NCBI GenBank assembly: GCA_002813285.1
Contig: PHTZ01000001.1
Location: forward strand, 3,843,501-3,907,500
Direction: 5' to 3'
DNA from: Flavobacteriaceae bacterium MAR_2009_75
GTDB lineage: Bacteria > Bacteroidota > Bacteroidia > Flavobacteriales > Flavobacteriaceae
Length of the DNA: 64,000 bases
The notes under the pieces are model-generated. The model worked only from the letters and a program-made list of their open reading frames with translations, had not been told where the DNA came from and did no database searches. Below are positions 46,282 to 53,809 of the stretch, in pieces. Both the position numbers and the translations under genes were made by a program. Numbering within the stretch: position 1 is the first letter of the stretch; the number at the start of each line of letters is the position of its first letter.

Positions 46282-48000
46282 ATGGAAAGTAGTATTGAAC
46301 AGAAAAAGTTTGTCCCCATTGAGCCTATTCCAGAAATGGACCGTATTGAGTTAATTGACAATCTGTCGTTTAAGTTTGTCAACGCCAAGGAACAGATTGC
46401 AATTCAGAACATTAAAGACTTTCAAGCTGAAAACGAACAGTATTTTGACCTCAAAGAGGGTTTAGAAAATTTTGAATCACAAGATACTTCTAAATGGAAA
46501 AGAGAAAAAAAATCTATGTTTAGGTTTTTCTCTCTTCCATCTCAAGTTCTTTGGGATGAATTTCAAACCGGTATCAGAAATCAATCTAACCGTAATACGT
46601 GTTCCGGCTTTGCAATGGTTGCGGCCATAGAGGCCCGCTATAAACGTGATTATGGATTGGATTTAGATTTATCGGAACAATTTTTTTGGCATTGCTATAA
46701 ATCTACGGGCATTTCTTACCCCAAAATTTTTAAATATGAAAACCAATCATCTTTTTGGGGTGGTGGCAACTCACAGGGCATCAAGCATGCCGTCAATTTT
46801 TCTATTCCTTTAGAGGAGCACTGCCCTTACTTGTCCGGTAGTGCTATGACAGCAATTAAAAATCAAATTCCTGCTGCCGGAGGTCTGCAGTGGAAAGGCG
46901 ACCCGGCACTTAATACGGTAACACAAGGTGAAGTAGATGCTTTTGAGTACTCCCCACTTTACATTCCGCATAGTGCAAGACAAAATGCCAAATATGGCAT
47001 AGAATCCTATCAGTTATTCTCTCCAGACGAAATACGGGATACTTCAAACCTCGAAAAACTATTGGCTTGGGGAAATGAGGTAATTGTCGATGCCAATCTA
47101 AAATGGAAAACGAACCCCGACACCGGGGTTAGAGAGTATGATTCCACAGCTTCTGGCGGCTATCACGTTTTTCTGGTTGTTGGCTATGACCGTGATCAAC
47201 AGGTATTTTATATTAAAAACTCGTGGAATGAACCCGGGTTGATCCGAGTAAATTATGAATTCGCCGAAAATTGCTTTAGCTATGGATCCATTGTAACAAG
47301 TGTAACCGATCCTAAAACGCCAAATCGAAAAAATAGGGCAGTTGGTAAATGGAATATGAACCATGACGGTTGGAAAGGGAGTTTGACAATTAGACGTTTC
47401 ACCAAGGAAGACAACCAAATTACCCGTCTAGGCCACTATAGCGCTTCAGATGGTTCCCTAAAGGCTATTAATGGTAATTTTATTCACGACGGTAGTGGAA
47501 TTCAATTTTATATAACCGATGGCGAAAATAGTGAGCCAACTGCCCAGACCGGTCAACAATTTATCATCAATGTTTATAGTTGGGATATTACCAAGGCTGC
47601 GGGTACTACGGTTTGGAAGAATACCGATTATGGTGTCTATTTAAGTAGAACTGCCTTTAACAGTAAGCATGGAAAAGATTTTGTGCCCACAAAGTGGAAA
47701 GGAACCTGGGATATGAATCATGATGGATGGAAAGGCGTACTTACCATAACGCAAATGACCACTATACCTCTTCTCGGTTGGTATCTTCATTCTGAATATA
47801 AAACTTCAAACGGAACTACTATTGCGTTCAAAGGGTTTGTATCGAAACAGGACCCTCATATCCTAAGAATGAACATTAAATTTTCGGAAGCAAATACACA
47901 ACCTTTCGTACTTCATTTTCATACCTGGAGTGCTGACCTGGCCAGTGGTTACACCTTATGGAATGGTAAGCGTTTTGGGGCAGTAGCAATGAAACGTTAG
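46282..48000 (+). CDS. Cytoplasmic C1 (papain-like) cysteine peptidase with two C-terminal repeats
   Basis: A 572-residue protein without a signal peptide. The papain domain is ~90-340: oxyanion Gln101 and nucleophile Cys107 in NQSNRNTCSGFAMV, His295 in SGGYHVFLVVGYD and Asn313 in YIKNSWNEPG. The C-terminus carries two related ~118-residue units starting GKWNMNHDGWKG (355) and GTWDMNHDGWKG (474), each followed by LTI and ending in a W-rich segment (YSWDITKAAGTTVWK; HTWSADLASGYTLW). The repeats look like beta-rich binding domains; I know no named family. A cytoplasmic C1 enzyme is unusual in bacteria. It is 980 nt from the NACHT gene and ends at a terminator. Confidence 0.8.
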   Translation: MESSIEQKKFVPIEPIPEMDRIELIDNLSFKFVNAKEQIAIQNIKDFQAENEQYFDLKEGLENFESQDTSKWKREKKSMFRFFSLPSQVLWDEFQTGIRNQSNRNTCSGFAMVAAIEARYKRDYGLDLDLSEQFFWHCYKSTGISYPKIFKYENQSSFWGGGNSQGIKHAVNFSIPLEEHCPYLSGSAMTAIKNQIPAAGGLQWKGDPALNTVTQGEVDAFEYSPLYIPHSARQNAKYGIESYQLFSPDEIRDTSNLEKLLAWGNEVIVDANLKWKTNPDTGVREYDSTASGGYHVFLVVGYDRDQQVFYIKNSWNEPGLIRVNYEFAENCFSYGSIVTSVTDPKTPNRKNRAVGKWNMNHDGWKGSLTIRRFTKEDNQITRLGHYSASDGSLKAINGNFIHDGSGIQFYITDGENSEPTAQTGQQFIINVYSWDITKAAGTTVWKNTDYGVYLSRTAFNSKHGKDFVPTKWKGTWDMNHDGWKGVLTITQMTTIPLLGWYLHSEYKTSNGTTIAFKGFVSKQDPHILRMNIKFSEANTQPFVLHFHTWSADLASGYTLWNGKRFGAVAMKR

Positions 48001-48022
48001 TTTGACCTCCAAATAATTAAAG

Positions 48023-48050
48023 ACCACAAGGATGCAACTTGTGGTTTTTT
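48023..48050 (+). terminator. Rho-independent terminator of the C1 peptidase gene
   Basis: ACCACAAG and CTTGTGGT arms (48023-48030 and 48038-48045) with a 7-nt loop, followed by TTTTT, 22 nt after the stop codon. Confidence 0.85.
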
Positions 48051-48262
48051 ATATCCCTCACATTCCATAAAAGTAGGTATCGGCTTTCCGGCTACCTTTA
48101 TTCTATCATTTTATGATAAAATCATTTTCTTAGAATTTGATATTGCTACAATTTTTGGACTCATCCGTATTTTTTAAGACATATGGATTGTACCAAATAA
48201 AATCAATTTATACTTTTCGATAAAATTCTATTTTATGCATATAATCCAACAATTTAAATTTA

Positions 48263-48523
48263 ATGAGAGATGTTGTTTTTAGAAATTATGACAGGTATGC
48301 AAGTAAGCATTTGCTAAAGGAAATAGGAGAGCACCGACTGCGCATGGAATGCGAAAATAAGCACTTAAGCTTTCCAAAAAGACTTGCTCTGTTCTACATA
48401 GAGGCAGGGGACAGCAATACGATGTTAAAGTATAAATACACTCAAAAAGGCACTTGCGGGCTGATGGTCATTGACCGATATGATTTACCGGATTCGGGTT
48501 GGGTAAGGGTTTATTTGCAATGA
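48263..48523 (+). CDS. Hypothetical small protein, first of a coupled pair
   Basis: An 86-residue basic, soluble protein (RNYDRYASKHLLKEIGEHRLRMECENKH, landmark YDRYASKHLLKEIGEHRLRM; tail GLMVIDRYDLPDSGWVRVYLQ). I do not recognise it. Its stop overlaps the next start (ATGA, 48520-48523). TGCATATAATCCA sits 14 nt upstream of its ATG and closely matches the TGGA-N5-TCCA palindromes upstream of the polymerase operon, so it may share a regulator with it. Confidence 0.6.
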   Translation: MRDVVFRNYDRYASKHLLKEIGEHRLRMECENKHLSFPKRLALFYIEAGDSNTMLKYKYTQKGTCGLMVIDRYDLPDSGWVRVYLQ

Positions 48524-48855
48524 AACCGAACAAGGGCATACAGACATTCAATATCGGCATGCGTACATTGCATCTCATTGAAGGACTAGGGATTAAAAAT
48601 TACCTACCTGAAGCCATTATGGGGAATGATCACATGGCCTTAGTGGATCAAAATATGAAATGGGAAGATGATGTCATTGCTAAATGCACCATGATCATTG
48701 GCAATGGTAAGTATGTCTCAATAATGTACGAACATGAACCCATTCGATTTAATGGGCTGCTTCTTTTTACATTCTGTCAAGATGCCAAAAATGGGCATTG
48801 CTTTGGTTTTTCAAAAAAGTGGAATCATATTGAGTATTATACTCGGATGAAGTAG
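48520..48855 (+). CDS. Hypothetical small protein, second of a coupled pair
   Basis: A 111-residue protein started at ATG 48520 (MKPNKGIQTFNIGMRTLHLI); a 7-codon upstream extension is less likely because of the 4-bp stop-start overlap. It is soluble with mixed beta/alpha character (DDVIAKCTMIIGNGKYVSIMYEHEPIRFNGL, landmark IIGNGKYVSIMYEHEPIRF). No family recognised. Coupled small gene pairs on ICEs are often toxin-antitoxin or anti-restriction genes, but nothing in the sequence proves either. Confidence 0.6.
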   Translation: MKPNKGIQTFNIGMRTLHLIEGLGIKNYLPEAIMGNDHMALVDQNMKWEDDVIAKCTMIIGNGKYVSIMYEHEPIRFNGLLLFTFCQDAKNGHCFGFSKKWNHIEYYTRMK

Positions 48856-49031
48856 GTTGGGTATCTACTTTCTAACCAAAAAGCAGTAAATATCGATTAT
48901 ATTTCAAAATTAAAGTAACACTTCCAAAGAATATGGAAATGCTGATTCCCTGCTCCTTAAATTTTTCTTCTCGTACGGGGAAAATCTAAATAATTCTAAA
49001 CCATATTAGTCTCATTTTAGTACAAAAGTAT

Positions 49032-52013
49032 TTAAATACTGATTCGAAGCCGTTTAGATCTTTCTTCAAAGGCTTGCTTCCCACCCTCCAAAATATCGCA
49101 AACAGCTTTTCGTATTTCTGGATTTTCAAGACCCCCACTCATATATCCAATGTCAGGTAGTGCCCCTTTTTTATGTTCGCCTCGCGACGCTACTATCACT
49201 TGGTCCGCATCAGTATTTACCACTAAATTTGCATTATGTGTCACAATGATAATTTGTCTTCTTTTTTTTGCCTCTTTGAATTTTTCGACCAATTCTTCAA
49301 AAATGGACTTGGGGTCTAAGTTTTCTTCTGGCTGATCGATAATTAAAGGGCGATCATCATCTATATCAATTGAGAGGTATAGTAAAAGAAGAACTATACC
49401 CCTTGTGCCTGGTGAGAGTTGCTGGACATCTACACCCTCATATTTTAGTCCGTAATTTACCTTGACATGATCAATACCATAAAGCCATGATGAAATCTGA
49501 CCGTACCAATGCTTTTTGGTTTCTCTAGTCTTTCTAGCATCCTCAAAAGCATGATTCCAAAAGGCTTGTCCGTACTCTGTGCGAAACTCAGACATTGCTT
49601 TAGCAATTTCTTTGGAAGAGCCGTTTTTCCATACATGCTCCAATGCCTCTTTTATAATTCCTGTCAAGGTGCCAACACCCCTAAACGAACCGACCCTAGA
49701 CCTGTCAATTAATCTCTCACCTGATTCGGCCCATTGTTCTATATTAACTATTCTATTAACAGAAAAGGTAAGTTTGGATAGAGTACCCTTCTGAGAATTA
49801 AGTCTATTTTGAAGTGGACTATAGAGTTGTGATAAGAGGTCTTCTTCCTTTTCAATCTGCCCAATTAAAAGTTCGTAGGTATTCTTGCGTTGTGCTAGTA
49901 GCTCTTCAATCTTTGAAGGAGCCACTTCGGCATTTTGCACTTCCTTATCACGTACCTTTAATGCGGTTTCTGCCTTTGCTATTTTGTTGGAAAGCTCTGT
50001 ATATTTCTTTCTTCTTGCACTATCAACGCCTATAAGGGCTTCTAATCTATTTTGCTCCTTCAAGAGAAGTGTATATGTATTTGAGGAGAGATTATTGTAG
50101 GATTGTAGATAAGGTTTTGCGTTGACTTTATCCTTTGATTCTATTTGCTCCCCAATATTTGGACCTTTCAAGTTTTTTAACTGCTTTGAAGTTTCTGAAA
50201 GTTCTTCTTGCAACAGAATTCCAACATTTCCTTCATAAGTAAGATTGAAATTTGACCATTGTTCTTCGGTCAGCTTTGCTTCTTCATAATTAGCCTTGAG
50301 ATCCTCAAGATATGGTTTGGCAATACCGTCCTCGAATTGGCCTACTTCCTCTTTTAAACCGTTAAGCTTGAGTTCTTTCTTCTCAATGGTAGCAATATTT
50401 TGGGATTTAGCTTCGGTTGCCTCTCTGACTTGATCTAGTTTTTTCAGCAGTTCTTTGTTATCAGAAGGTATCAGTTTCTTACGATCTAATTTCATACGCT
50501 CAATGGCTGCAAACTCATTGGCCCTTTTCTTCTTTAAATCTTCTACATTTCGAGCGAGGTCATCTTGCGTGGATATATTATCACCAATATCCAGAAGTAG
50601 CTTCTGATATTTTTCTATACTCCTTTTAATCGATTCCGTTTTAGTACTTCTTAATTCCTTAAATGTCCGTGCGCCAAGTCTTTCATCAACACTATGAGCG
50701 TCAAAAATCACATTTTCAATTGCGTTAACTAATTCATCGGCAAGACCATCTGAGGAACATAAGTGATCAACGAACTGTTGTGATAAATAGCGTACTCTGG
50801 GTTCTTCACTTTCCATAGGAAGTTGAGAAATGTCCACACAAAAAGTTGTTGTTTCAGAATTGCCCCATGTAACTGTACTTGTTGTACCTTTTAATAAAAC
50901 CCTAGCTCTTTCTAGAAAAGAACGTTTCGTATGGGATTGATCAACACTTCCAGAACCAGCGGCAATCATTTCAACTAAAGCTGTCTTTCCAGAGCCGCGC
51001 GCACCAATAATAGCAACTAGACCTGAGTTAACACTAATCTCAGGGTTTTTAAGCCAAGATGCATCTTTCACCGAAACCTTGTCAATAGTATGGGAGGGAA
51101 AACCATCTTCTGAAACTTCTTTTCCAATAAAAACCCTTCTTTCAGGTTCAAAACATATCTGGCGTAAAGTTTCAAACTTAAGATCCCCTCGTAACCAACA
51201 GTATCTATCAAGATGAGGATTACCCACACTTTCAAGATTATGTGCGTCACTACCATGCAAACAAGGCTTTAAGCTTTTATACTTTCTCTTTATTTCTTCC
51301 GCAGAATCGGCTCCCCTTCCGCACCAGTATTCACGATCTCCCATACGACCGGAGAATACAAAATGTGACATTCTCTGCAGTTCCTCCCGCAACGCAGTAA
51401 GTCCACTCTCCTGTAGCTGAGCTGTACCATCATTTTGGCCAGCTGCAACACCTACCATAATATTTTCCCTTGCCCACTGATGATTTTTGAAGGCTTTGCT
51501 CAAATCATTAGGCGACACTTTAAACTGCTCAACACCTGCCCTTAATAGATATGCCTTATCATTGGAATTACCGACAAACGCCTTGCCAAGTCTTATTAGG
51601 TCATCATTTACACACCCATAATCCTCTCCATCGTACTCGAATTTTAGGTTCCTCAAAAAACGTTTAGTCTCTTCAATATGATCTTCGTCATCAGGTGACA
51701 CTAACAAATGAACGTTTATTGGAGATCCCTTACCCGCGTTTACCGAAAAACGTAATTCTATGTTTGGAAACATTAATTCCACATTTGGTAATCCACCATT
51801 TTTAAAAATTGGTAAAATTCTCTCATAAGAATCTAAAACATAATAATCGGTAATTCCCAATGCTTTAATAGGAGGAGAAGAAGTGTTTATTTCTTGAAGA
51901 AAATCTTCTAATGTGGTGCCATTTTTGTAATCATTTTTTAGAGTTCCAGGAATGTGAATATGTGGATCCCATCTGTGCCAAACAGAACCAACTGGATTAT
52001 TTATGGATGTCAT
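49032..52013 (-). CDS. TrlF-type PHP domain fused to SMC-like ATPase (candidate defence protein)
   Basis: A 993-residue protein. Residues 1-~300 are a PHP phosphoesterase-like domain (WDPHIHIPG with His18 and His20; LGITDYYVL; CLHGSDAHNLES 252-262). The remainder is an SMC/RecF-type ATPase: Walker A IIGARGSGKTAL (335-346), a long coiled coil (~440-770), signature QLSPGTRGIVLLLLYL, Walker B RPLIIDQPEENLDP and His in IIVTHNANLVV. It matches the TrlF family of ATPases, found in defence-rich regions. PHP plus SMC suggests nuclease-like action on nucleic acid, ATP-gated. Monocistronic on the minus strand; both ATPase halves are intact. Confidence 0.82.
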   Translation of the reverse strand: MTSINNPVGSVWHRWDPHIHIPGTLKNDYKNGTTLEDFLQEINTSSPPIKALGITDYYVLDSYERILPIFKNGGLPNVELMFPNIELRFSVNAGKGSPINVHLLVSPDDEDHIEETKRFLRNLKFEYDGEDYGCVNDDLIRLGKAFVGNSNDKAYLLRAGVEQFKVSPNDLSKAFKNHQWARENIMVGVAAGQNDGTAQLQESGLTALREELQRMSHFVFSGRMGDREYWCGRGADSAEEIKRKYKSLKPCLHGSDAHNLESVGNPHLDRYCWLRGDLKFETLRQICFEPERRVFIGKEVSEDGFPSHTIDKVSVKDASWLKNPEISVNSGLVAIIGARGSGKTALVEMIAAGSGSVDQSHTKRSFLERARVLLKGTTSTVTWGNSETTTFCVDISQLPMESEEPRVRYLSQQFVDHLCSSDGLADELVNAIENVIFDAHSVDERLGARTFKELRSTKTESIKRSIEKYQKLLLDIGDNISTQDDLARNVEDLKKKRANEFAAIERMKLDRKKLIPSDNKELLKKLDQVREATEAKSQNIATIEKKELKLNGLKEEVGQFEDGIAKPYLEDLKANYEEAKLTEEQWSNFNLTYEGNVGILLQEELSETSKQLKNLKGPNIGEQIESKDKVNAKPYLQSYNNLSSNTYTLLLKEQNRLEALIGVDSARRKKYTELSNKIAKAETALKVRDKEVQNAEVAPSKIEELLAQRKNTYELLIGQIEKEEDLLSQLYSPLQNRLNSQKGTLSKLTFSVNRIVNIEQWAESGERLIDRSRVGSFRGVGTLTGIIKEALEHVWKNGSSKEIAKAMSEFRTEYGQAFWNHAFEDARKTRETKKHWYGQISSWLYGIDHVKVNYGLKYEGVDVQQLSPGTRGIVLLLLYLSIDIDDDRPLIIDQPEENLDPKSIFEELVEKFKEAKKRRQIIIVTHNANLVVNTDADQVIVASRGEHKKGALPDIGYMSGGLENPEIRKAVCDILEGGKQAFEERSKRLRISI

Positions 52014-52412
52014 TATTTATGATTCAAATATTTGAACTAATACGCTCGTTAATCAATAATCTAGTAAATATCGCGAAACTGTTAAAGAACGGGTATAAAA
52101 AGAACAACTAGTTATTGGCAGTAATCAACAAATCGATGAAGTGTAAGAATTTATAGACGAAAAGAGAGCGGGATAATTGTAAGATATTGATTGAGTCATG
52201 AAATCGGTCGTATAACTTAACTCTATCCAAAACCCGCTTTTTGCAAAGAGTTTAGTAAAAAAACTAAGCAGAGAAATCGTCAGATTTAGAGCATGGTATT
52301 TGAGCACCCTCTCAAAACCTTAAATTAAATCTAGCTTTTCCATATTTTGCAGCACTCCTTGAAAGTCAAGAAGACCTCATGAAATAGCTTTTTCAATATT
52401 ATGGCCAAGGCT
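52014..52412. other. Intergenic region, no gene supported
   Basis: About 400 bases between the TrlF gene and the amidase. A short minus-strand stretch just right of 52320 could be read as a protein tail (…GVLQNMEKLDLI-stop), but stops interrupt it upstream, so it may be a leftover of a lost tra gene. Nothing else is recognised. Confidence 0.4.
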
Positions 52413-53054
52413 TTAGCAACTTCGATCATAATTCAAAAATTTTATCAGTGTTTCTATTATTAATAGCGCATAAGCGATAATACTACTTTGCTCTCCATTA
52501 TGTTCCGCCTCCTCCCAATTCGACAAAAAACCTAATTCTAAAAGCACACTTGGGCATTGGGTTGTTTCCCGAAGCACTTGAAAATTCGCATCTTTAACGC
52601 CTCTATTTTTAAAGCCTAATTTTTCATTTAGTCCAATTGTAAATTGCTCAGCCAAGTTTTCGGAACGCGGCTCTCCTTGTTTAACATATACTTCAATTCC
52701 ATGAGCTGCTCTTCGAACGGCTTGATTGAAATGAATCGAGACAAATACGTCGGCTTTTAAGGCCTTTGCGAGTTTGGTTCTATCTACCAAGGAAATAAGC
52801 GTGTCCGAGTATCGAGTAAGATATATTTCCAATGAATCATTGAATAGTGCTTGGTTAAGCTTAGCTACCTCCTTGGCAATACTCAAGACCACCTCTTTTT
52901 CCTTTAGTCCATTGATGCCGATTGCGCCAGTATCAGAACCTCCATGTCCGGAATCTATGATAACAATAGGTTTTTGATTTCTCTCCTGTCCAAAAATGGG
53001 TTGTAAACCAGAAAACAGTATCCAAACCAATACGTAAAAAAAATTGTGCTTCAT
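52413..53054 (-). CDS. N-acetylmuramoyl-L-alanine amidase (Amidase_3), ICE-associated
   Basis: A 213-residue exported amidase: signal peptide FYVLVWILFSGLQPIFGQ, Zn ligands His in DSGHGGSDTGA, Glu in LKEKEVVL and His in SIHFNQAVR, and catalytic Glu in LLELGFLSN. It cleaves the amide bond between MurNAc and L-Ala. On ICEs of this class such lytic enzymes open the wall for the conjugation pore. It is divergent from the traE-N operon, with a 186-bp intervening control region, which supports that role. Length is short, a single domain without SPOR or binding repeats. Confidence 0.9.
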   Translation of the reverse strand: MKHNFFYVLVWILFSGLQPIFGQERNQKPIVIIDSGHGGSDTGAIGINGLKEKEVVLSIAKEVAKLNQALFNDSLEIYLTRYSDTLISLVDRTKLAKALKADVFVSIHFNQAVRRAAHGIEVYVKQGEPRSENLAEQFTIGLNEKLGFKNRGVKDANFQVLRETTQCPSVLLELGFLSNWEEAEHNGEQSSIIAYALLIIETLIKFLNYDRSC

Positions 53055-53240
53055 TCGCTGAAAATCTTAAGTGCGTGTTGCACAATTTTCATCGATTTGA
53101 GCGATTGATTTAAAATCCAAGAAATTTTAACGTTCCCGACTGTTAATTTTTAGCCGATTCTCTGCATTCCTTCCTTTTCACTTCAAATTCGTCAACAACA
53201 TTATATCAACCGCCCTCTTCGGGCACTAAAACGAATAGTG

Positions 53241-53528
53241 ATGAAAAGAATAAACAAAGTACTCTGGTTGTTGCTGTTGGCAACGGCCCCTACTTATGCC
53301 CAAATTGGTGGTATCGAAGATTCGGTCAACGACATCTCGGATACCATACGTACCATTTTCCCCATTATTCTCGGGGTCATTTTTCTAGTAGGTTTCCTGT
53401 TCAATGCAGGACACTTCTTTGGTGAAAACGCAGATCTTAAAAAAGGCATTACGCGTGTTTTGGTTTTTGTGCTTATAGCCGGTGCCGTCGTAGGCATCTT
53501 CACCTACCTGATAACATTAGTCGTATAA
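53241..53528 (+). CDS. traE: Conjugal transfer protein TraE (DUF4134, VirB2/TrbC-like)
   Basis: A 95-residue protein (ATG 53241 preferred over GTG 53238) with a signal-like segment (VLWLLLLATAPTYAQ) and two further hydrophobic segments (TIFPIILGVIFLVGFLF, VLVFVLIAGAVVGIFTYLI). This is the DUF4134/TraE pattern of CTnDOT-type systems, the presumed pilin-like subunit. It starts the tra operon; its stop codon overlaps the next ATG by 1 bp. Confidence 0.85.
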   Translation: MKRINKVLWLLLLATAPTYAQIGGIEDSVNDISDTIRTIFPIILGVIFLVGFLFNAGHFFGENADLKKGITRVLVFVLIAGAVVGIFTYLITLVV

Positions 53529-53809
53529 TGAAGAGTTATCCGATATACCGAAACATTCGTAAACGTGCACTGATATTCGGACTTCCAGTTTCGCTGTTCG
53601 CATTACAAATGGCGGCAGTTATCGGTTCACTATTGGTGATAATATTCTCTTTCAGTTTCCTGTTGGTTGTTGGTGGCCTAGGTGTCAATTTTACCTTGTA
53701 TGCGATGCTTCTGAAATTAACAAATCAACCACATATGCTGCACCTTCAGAAGGTTTTTCCGAGTGCCATCTCCAACAAAAAAACAAGTGCACTGTGTTAT
53801 GAGGATTAA
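53528..53809 (+). CDS. traF: Conjugal transfer protein TraF (DUF4133, VirB3-like)
   Basis: A 93-residue protein with two transmembrane helices (ALIFGLPVSLFALQMAAV, LLVIIFSFSFLLVVGGLG) after a basic IYRNIRKRA N-terminus, the DUF4133/TraF pattern. It fits the VirB3 role of an inner-membrane component paired with the ATPase next to it. It overlaps traG by 11 nt. Confidence 0.85.
   Translation: MKSYPIYRNIRKRALIFGLPVSLFALQMAAVIGSLLVIIFSFSFLLVVGGLGVNFTLYAMLLKLTNQPHMLHLQKVFPSAISNKKTSALCYED

Noticed and set aside
53055-53240. oriT in the amidase-traE intergenic region.
   Set aside because: No clear nick-site motif or relaxase gene nearby; treated only as a promoter region.
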